Assembly (NCBI RefSeq): GCF_964340395.1
Contig: NC_135566.1
Coordinates: 9,863,501-9,927,500, forward strand
Direction of reading: 5' to 3'
From: Glandiceps talaboti
Taxonomy: Eukaryota > Hemichordata > Enteropneusta > Spengelidae
Length of the DNA stretch: 64,000 bases
Shown here: positions 49,801-59,500 of the stretch, in pieces
Layout of the letters: each line of letters starts with the position of its first letter
How positions within the stretch are numbered: the stretch's first letter is position 1
The notes under the pieces: generated by a model
Told to the model about the DNA's origin: nothing
Databases searched by the model: none
Seen by the model: the letters and a program-made list of their open reading frames with translations, nothing else
Translations under genes and position numbers: made by a program

Positions 49801-50481
49801 TCAATCCATCTACAATCTCTGCTAGTTCAGCTTCACTTCTGGCAATATTTCCCCAACTACTACGCCCACCAGCTCTACTTTTGAAGACAAAACACAAAAC
49901 CAGTTCTATAATTGAATTGGCCAAGGGGTTCCACAACAATATACTCAATCTTGGCTATATCACTTTACAATTACACACATTAAATCTTGGCTACATCATT
50001 TCACAATTTATACTTCGTTTTTTTTCCGAAACCTTTTTTTTTTGAAACTGTCACTATAAGCTTTTTTTTTTTTTTTAGAAACTGACACCATAAGCTTTGT
50101 CTATAAGGTTTCATCAAAACTACAACTTTTTTTTCATATCATCTGCTATGCATGTATGCCTATATCTTTACCCACTGACCTGTATGAGGCTTCTCTTACC
50201 TGGTGAACCTTTCCTGCTGCTCTCTCTGCTTCCGGATTTCAGGAAATTGCTTCTCATAAAATTCACGCACCCTGGCATCCTTAGCCCTGTTGAACAAATG
50301 CAGTAAATCTTACAACATAGGCCTTTGTAAATCAATACACGCATAGTGGCAATGTAAATGGAATATGTCACAAAAATTTGACATCCCACTAATGCTTGGT
50401 ATTCAGTTCTTTCTATCTTTTAACACTGTGACAAATTTCATAGAAATGTACAGATATTTTGAAGGATTTGTTGTCAAACTT

Positions 50482-50545
<64 letters not shown>

Positions 50546-50551
50546 ATCATC

Positions 50552-50582
<31 letters not shown>

Positions 50583-53500
50583 TGATACAAAGATACCTGT
50601 TTTCTATCCAATTTCAAAACAGAAATACTACTACAAGAATAACAAGACGCTTCACAAATGGAATAAACACTATAGCAATAGTGAAAACATGTTTGTCTAG
50701 TTGCCTCATATATTGGTTTCATGTATTGGCTTTATTTAAAGTTTTGATAATTGTATAGTATATGTAAAATATGTTCTTATACCATGACCAATGTTTCTTT
50801 TTATTTACGATAAAAGTTTTGTTTTGCTATAATAGCAATATGTTTGACTATACCGGCAACTTTAACACCTAGGGCAATGTTGGTTTCATCTATTCATCAT
50901 TATCGATTTCTAAACCAATCATTTTCTTAAGAAATAGACAAGTGAAATTTTTTTTAGAAAAAAACATCACAGAAGACATGTCGTATACATAGACAATGAC
51001 TACAACATCTAGCACATCCTGCGATCCCTTATTACAAATTTCATTCTGTCTAACTGACTTAGAGAAGGATCTAACATGATACAAGAAAAGGTGGGCTAAC
51101 CTTCTTTTAGCGCTGTTCTCTATCCTCTCCATTCGTTTCTCCCAAGCCTCATATAACTGATCATAACGTTCACATAAGTATCGTTCCTGTCGTAATGAAA
51201 ACAAAAATCTCAAATAAACGGAGCACAGATTGGACAATACTTCATAAAGAAGATCTTATTTTTGCTGTAAACAGACATTTTCATTTTTCTTTTGTATAGT
51301 TTTGTTTGCATTCTAACAATGACAAGTGTTTTTTGCAATGTTTGGGAATTTGCATAATTATATTTCTGTATATTGGTGGGGAACCCCTATAAAATAATTG
51401 GGAAACACAGGTGAGTTTACTCTTCATCCATAAAAACTAGGTCTATCCCTATGAATTATAAAAAAGATGTATCAAAAGTCTTGTCAAAAGTGTATTTGAA
51501 CAAATATGAGTCATGAGGCAAAAATAAGAACCATAAGCAAATATTACCTATCAGCCTGATATGTAAAAGGCATTTCAATATAATGCTGATAAAACATCAA
51601 AGTAATCTGAGACAAAAACCAAATAACTAGCCAACATAAATTATATGATGAGCAAGCCAAGTTGTACACATTCAAAAAACAATACGGAATTTATACCCTG
51701 GTCATTCTATATCACAACAATACATAGTCTTGCTGCTAGACCCCTCAGGCTTTTCTGCTCACTGTCAAGGCGACCGATGGTCGCCAGTGAGGGCGCCAGC
51801 TTGGGCATTCACCCTCGATTTATGCCACCTTTCAGAAACAGAGTATTGAGAAGAAAGCCCACGATCTAGCAGCTAGACTAGACAACACACAGCTATGCTA
51901 TTGGTATTATTGAGGTAAATGTGTCAGCATGTTATAAATTTAAATCAGTTTCCTATTTATTTTCTTAAATTAGGCTTTCATAGTGTAATTAAATCATTCT
52001 CCAATTTTTTTTTTTCATTCAGGTGTAAATTACTAATTACATACGTAAGGGTTTTGTCACTACTTATATGTGACTCTATAGTAACAAGACCTCATAAGTC
52101 ACTCGTATTATACTTGGCTGAACAAGAAAAAAAAAATTGGGGGAATAGTATTTAATTATCTAGACTCAGACAAATTGAATGTCACTTCTGTTCTGTGAAT
52201 AAAATACTCGACAGAAGCACGCAATCTAATCAAGGGCAGTCTCACCCGTAATTTCCTGGCATGATTTCTTCTCTTGAAGTATAAGATGAGTTTCTTTCTC
52301 ATTTCCATGTTCCTGCAATGAAAGAATGAATGGCCTTCGTTAGCTGAGAGGAGTTCTCAGGGAGGTATCACCATGACAATGCTGCTGTAACTATATTAAC
52401 GTAAGATGATCAGCTCTACTTCCTATCTCTTCTGAAATGTAGGAGAACATTGAAGCCTTATTACGGCCTTCAAAGGAACTCTAATTAAAAGTAGATGTCA
52501 GGGTAGACAGATGAAATTGATAAAGTACGGACTTCTAAGGTTTTCTTCATTAGACCCTTTCCTAGAGTTACACAGTACAAAAGGTCAGTTATTTGACTGA
52601 CTCTGACAACAAATTCTATCACTCAATATTTTATTACATTTCCTCAGTGTTTGCTGAATTTTCTACATTGTATTCTATTATACGTTTATATGTATTATAA
52701 AACTAATGAAAACAAAAGGTTTTACTCTGAGAAACCTTGGACCCCCCTCCTTTTTTATTTTCTAATAAAAATAAGTTGTTTAGGACTTTCCATTCCAGCT
52801 GATATGTTTTTTTATTTTCCATACTATACAGTTGTTTGAAACCAAATCAAGATACGCACAATTTTACTGATATTTCACGACCCTGGACCAAACATAAAAC
52901 TGTAACTTTCATTTATGAAAACATCAGTACACCTACATTGTACATGGCTGGGTTAATTATGATTATGATTGACATGGAATTCAGAATACATCCAAAGATC
53001 CAACTTACGTTTTGATATTTTCTTGATACTGTGCACTGTCTGAAGGCTGGTTATACATTGGCTGGACACAAAGAAAATATTGACATATCAACCAACTATA
53101 GAGTTTCATTTATGATCCTGACCCACAAACCAGTGCTTAATTTATGATAAAATTTCAAAGTTATCTTCTACATGAAAAATACCACATGTAATTATTTTTA
53201 CAGAAAAAATAATTACATGTAGTTGTAGGCAAAAAAATCATGTATGTTCAATCATGCATAAGACCATGACACTATTGCAATTATAATAATAATAATAATA
53301 ATAATAATAGTACTTGTAAAGCGCCATATATCCTAAAAGTTCATAGGTGCTGAAGCACTACAAAAGCGATAAAAACTACTAGTGGAAAACATACTATAAA
53401 CTGACCAAAAATGTTCATTAACTTGGTAGATCAAATGATTTACAAAGGCTACAATGCACAAGCAGTTTCAAATTTTTAGCACTTTCAATCGCAGTTATAC

Positions 53501-56500
53501 ACAACAAAGGACAAGTGACTTAGTCTTTGCAAAGTATTATGGCTGCTATTATTAGGACTGACAAGTGAATATTTCTTGCAATAGTAAAATGAAAGGAACT
53601 AATATATGAAAGGTATATACTATGAAAATACAAAGTGAATCATTCATGTATTAAAGTCATTGTATACATCTTTTGTGGTGCAAAAGACCACGTGGTCAAA
53701 TGATTTACTGAAGTATCTGTATAATGGAAGTACAATGTTGTAACTTAGGTAAGTCAATAAATTATGTAGTACAAGTACTTACAAATTCAATTTTAGGTCC
53801 AAGGTGGGCTAGCATGTTGTGAGCTTCTTCTGCCTTCCTCTGTGTACAGAAACAGACATTAAGTTTACCAGTTGAAATAGACATCTCATTTTAAACAAAA
53901 GCCAAGAAACCATGGCTGCATGATTTCAACTGATTTTTACAATTTTCAGATAGAATGAGCAGTAATTTAAGTGCACTGCCATGACTTTCTAATGGCCCTA
54001 CGTATTGATAATCACAGTATAATAACAATGTTTCCTCACTCACTTCCTCACCCATCCATTAACCCATCCACCAACCAACTCACTGATCCATCCATCTATC
54101 CGCCCACCAAACTATCCGACCAACTTCACCCCCCCCCCACTACATCATGATTCATCCATCCATCCATCAGTTATCTGCCCACCCACTCACACATTCATCT
54201 AGTAATTACAGTAATAATTTTGAAATATAACAGCAAATGTCTAAAAATCTGACACTCCAGATACTGACCCTATTCTCAGCATATATAATTTGTACTAAAC
54301 TCTGATGTTTAGTTTCTGTGGCTTTGGGTTCTGGTGATGGTGATTTTTCTGGCTCTGGAGGTTTAGCAGCTCGTTCTTCTAGCTCTTGCTATAAATTTGG
54401 TAAGAATACGACATGGCATCAGTTACCAATGATCAGTCATTCAACTCATCTCCATGTAACTATGATTTGTCATTCAACTCATCTCAATGTAACTATGATC
54501 TGTCATTCAACTCATCTCCATGTAACTACGGTCTGTCATTCAACTCATCTCCATGTAACTATGATCTGTCATTCAACTCATCTCCATGTAACTATGATCT
54601 GTCATTTAACTCATCTCCATGTAACTATGATCTGTCATTCAACTCATCTCAATGTAACTATGATCTGTCATTCAACTCATCTCCATGTAACTATGATCTG
54701 TCATTCAACTCATCTCCATGTAACTATGATCTGTCATTCAACTCATCTCAATGTAACTATGATCTGTCATTCAACTCATCTCCATGTAACTATGATCTGT
54801 CATTCAACTCATCTCCATGTAACTATGATCTGTCATTCAATTCATCTCCATATAACTGTGATCAGTCATTCAACTCATCTCAATGTAACTATGATCTGTT
54901 ATTCAACTCATCTCAATGTAACTATGATCTGCCATTCAACTCATCTCCATGTAACTGTGATCAGTCATTCAACTCATCTCAATGTAACTATGATCTGTTA
55001 TTCAACTCATCTCCATGTAACTATGATCTGTCATTCAACTCATCTCAATGTAACTATGATTTGTCATTCAACTCATCTCAATGTAACTATGATCTGTCAT
55101 TCAACTCATCTCCATGTAACTATGATGTCATTCAACTCATCTCCATGTAACTATGATCTGTCATTGAATTCATCTCCATGTAACTGTGATCAGTCATTCA
55201 ACTCATCTCAATGTAACTATGATCTGTTATTCAACTCATCTCCATGTAACTATGATCTGTCATTCAATTCATCTCCATGTAACTATGATCTGTCATTCAA
55301 CTCATCTCCATGTAACTATGATCTGTCATTCAACTCATCTCAATGTAACTATGATCTGTCATTCAACTCATCTCCATGTAACTACTACTACACAAACTCA
55401 TTTAACATATGACTTCCAATAAACATCCACATAAGTTGATAAGATAGCTTTAAATGTTACAATTTTGTACTACACACTTTTCTTCCTTTTTTTTAACTTG
55501 TAAATGTTACAGCTGGAATGGTACAGAGGACTTGTTTCACTGTATATTGCAATGGTAGCTAGGAGAACTGTAGTCGGGAGGATTATATTGAAATATTGCT
55601 ATACCCCCACCCCCAACCACCCCACCCAACCCACCCCCATTTTGTTTTTGCTTGACTTACATTTCTGTGTCTGTTACTAGAAACACAAATGTAGTATCAT
55701 AGTATGCATAAATCATGTTATAATCGTCAGGGTAACCCGGTTGTATGTAAAAATTCATAAAATATCAGATCAAATTTACTCTACTCTCAGAAAATTAAAT
55801 GACAGAACAATCAAACAGCTTGTGTTTGACAAATCCTAAACTCTTCTAAAAATGATCAAAACATTGCTACTATAAGCATTTACTTTATCGTGTGATAACT
55901 AAGGTTTAGTGCAGACTACGGTTCATGTTGTTTGACATTACAAAAAAAAATCTTTCATTAAAAATACCTGTTTCTTTTTCAATTGCTTGATCTGTGATTC
56001 AACCTTGGAAATTTCTCGGTCCACTTTTTCCATAGAATGCAGCAACTCTTCCTTGGAAAGTTTAGATGGAGAATCCTGATCACATGGTGTAGGAGAAATA
56101 GCTTCAACTTTGGGAATAAACGGAGGTTCCTGGAAATGAGTCAGATGGGAAACCTTTAGTGACTACAAGTAAACCCCCCCCCCCCCCCCCCCTTCAATTT
56201 ACAAGTATACTGATAGTGGGTATGAAAGAGAGCAAGCTACAGTTTCAGAAAAAAATATTTTTTATTAGAAATTACACTGACATTTCGGTCTCACACAAGA
56301 GACCTTCGTCAGGGATATACAGTAAAAAAAAAAAACACTGTAAAAAATGCATGATGTTTACGGGTTGGTGCAGGTATGGTATACTGATAAGCCTTTATAC
56401 TCTGCCAGAAACATACCGATATGTATCATCACTGAGGGACCGTGGTTAGACAAAAATAATCTATTTCCCCAAACTAAAATAAGACTAACTCCTTGCGCAA

Positions 56501-59500
56501 CTGCCAATGTAAGGCACAAACACAAACCAACATTTCTACAAATGTATGATGTGTCCATATGAATTACAACACGTAACACATGCGTGATTAAGACAATCAC
56601 ACATGTGTCACAAACACAATATATGCAGGCGTGTTTAGATATCACATACACATTCTTAGAAACTAAGACTAATAATGTTATGCCATGTAGTGTTCTCCCA
56701 CACACTGTGTATTCAGTAATCATTTTTTCCACTTCAAAGGACAAAGCATGTAACATGTTGATGAGATGGATTTGGCACAGATCTGTGCTGCTGTGCATGT
56801 GTGTCACAATACAAATATTGTTACATGTGTATAGGACATGACAAGCAGTTTTTTTCCTCTTTGTAGGAGTTTACAAGACCATATTATTCTTGAGTTCCAT
56901 TTCAAAATACACATACAAGAAATATAGAATTGGATGAGTTGTAAGAAACATATAAATACAATGTAAATGTAAAAAGGGATGTATTGGATTTATAAGGGTT
57001 GGCAATGACCTTTGACCCTGAGTGAGGTCACTTTAGGTCATAGGTTAAACAGGTGGTACAAAATTGCCTTCAATTCAATCTGATACGTTTTTACTTTAAG
57101 ATTGTAACAGGGAACACTATTCCAGGAAATAATGATATTTCATAAACTTTGGGTTATGAAAACCCATTTCATGATTTCACTTCACATCAATTTCACGAAA
57201 ATTGCCTAGAAACATCATTCATCTCCACTGTTCTAGCAGTGGTCCATTATCGTCTTATGGGATTTAGCAGACTCGTATATGTATATGCATTAGCTGAACA
57301 ATAAATATATAGGTGCACGATACACAACATTTAGATGTATACCAGTAAATTTTCAAAACTGTGTCCCTTTTAGAGATTTGTATAATTTGCATGTATCATA
57401 CATGGCAATAACATCAAGGCTTGAGGTAGTGATTCCAGTATTCCTTTGTGTTATTGATTTAGTGCAACAGCTGAGTATAGAAATCAATACAATGTAACAA
57501 CAAAACCCTAAAACATGCAAAGACAACACATGACTATAATCTGTCATCAAAAATGTCCTTAAGCACAACTTAATACTTCTAAATGATAAATTTAACATTC
57601 CCATTTCAGTTCATACAAAAAAATTTCAAATTAATTTAAATAAAAAATGAACCTCATGAGTCACTCAATATTGCTAAAGGCCATTTAAATAAAAAAAAGA
57701 GGACAGCTGGAAATTACTTTTCTCTAATCGATATATATTCCTAACATTCCAGATATCCTATTTCAGTCTACCCCAAAAAAGTACTTCCTACAGTATGTTG
57801 TAATACAACTATCGGTTAGTCTATAACTGTAGGAAATAATAGCCACCATTACAATTGATCCACTCAGAATTTGAATGATCAACTTCATGTGAGTATTGTG
57901 CACTTTGTGCGCGTATTACACATTTGTATGAATACATGAACATTTCTTACAACGTATGAAGTTTTACATGGGAGTGTATTGACAAGTTCCCTTCATGTAA
58001 CTTGCAAATTTTTTTTTTGTTATATTCTAACTGTAACGTGACTGACATATAACTTACCCTTCTAGCCTCTGGCTGCATTGGCGTTATTCTTGGTGCTGGG
58101 ACCATTCTGATTGGTGGCTTGGTTTCACCTTCATTTTCAAGGCCCAATCGGGGCCTTTTGGCAGCAATGGGGTCTTCCGCATGTGATGTGGGTGCTGGGT
58201 GATGACGGTATTGCTCAGCAGTCCTAAAGAGAAAGTTGACAGACACCAAAATCTTGTAAACAATGCAGTGAAATAGAAAATATCAGTGAAGAATTAATGT
58301 TCAGGGGCTCAGGGTTCACTGCAAAAAATCATTTCTACAGAGTCACAATGAAACATTATGGAAAATATTTCTAAGTTTTCAACTAACTTATCATCAGCAT
58401 CATCAAGCTATACTACACACTGACAACTTAAATTGGGATGCAGATATTGAGATCCTACATCTATCCAGTTTCACTTGTCTTCCTTGAGAGAAGGGATATC
58501 ACCATGTTATCCGACACCCCTAATGTCAAAGATTAGAATCAATCTCCACAATTCTTTTCCTCTTATCCTACACCCCTAATGTCAAAGATTAGAATCAATC
58601 TCCACAATTTTTTTCCTCTTATCCGACACCCCTAATGTCAAAGATTAGAATCAATCTCCACAATTCTTTTCCTCTTATCCTACACCCCTAATGTCAAAGA
58701 TTAGAATCAATCTCCACAATTCTTTTCCTCTTATCCTACACCCCTAATGTCAAAGATTAGAATCAATCTCCACAATTTTTTTCCTCTTATCCGACACCCC
58801 TAATGTCAAAGATTAGAATCAATCTCCACAATTTTTTTCCTCTTATCCTACACCCCTAATGTCAAAGATTAGAATCAATTTTTTTCCTCTGTGTTTATTT
58901 TCTCAGATTCATATTTCTCTTTATTTAACACTATTTCATTTGCTAAATGACAGCATTACAAAGGCCACGTGCTTGGCTTGCACATTAACCAATGGAAACA
59001 GTATATTTTTACACATGATATGCTATAAATGAGTGTAGTACAATGTACCTACAGAATGTGCTTTACTTCAGTGTTACCCATACAATGTACAAGTAGGTTG
59101 ATCAATATTCTAGTGGGAAATCTTCTCCTTCAGTATGAATACCAAGGAGACCCCTGAAGTAAAACGTGAGTTTCCATTTTCAAGCCCTTTCATGTTTCCC
59201 TAAGGTTTTACATTAAAGGACCCCGGAAACAGAATCCAGATAGTAAGAAATCTGATCAATCTCTAATCATTTCCCATCTTTACCATCAATACTATGACTT
59301 GCAATGCATGTAATACATTATACATTATAACACAGAGTGTCTTAAAGCTACTTTCTAGATATAAAGGCGACTCCACCATTGAAGACAACTCAAATCAGAA
59401 ACAACAAGACTCTGCTATACATCACATTTCTATTCTAAAATACAGTCGTGGTAAAAAAAAAAAAACACCCCAGGTATCTCAGGTAGATTCTCTCCTACTT

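Noticed and set aside
54318-55412. 364-codon open frame on the + strand with 11-residue repeats ([11 protein letters not shown])
   Set aside because: It is the translation of a 33-bp minisatellite, a second frame is open in parallel, and it overlaps an NCoR exon on the other strand. No codon or homology support.
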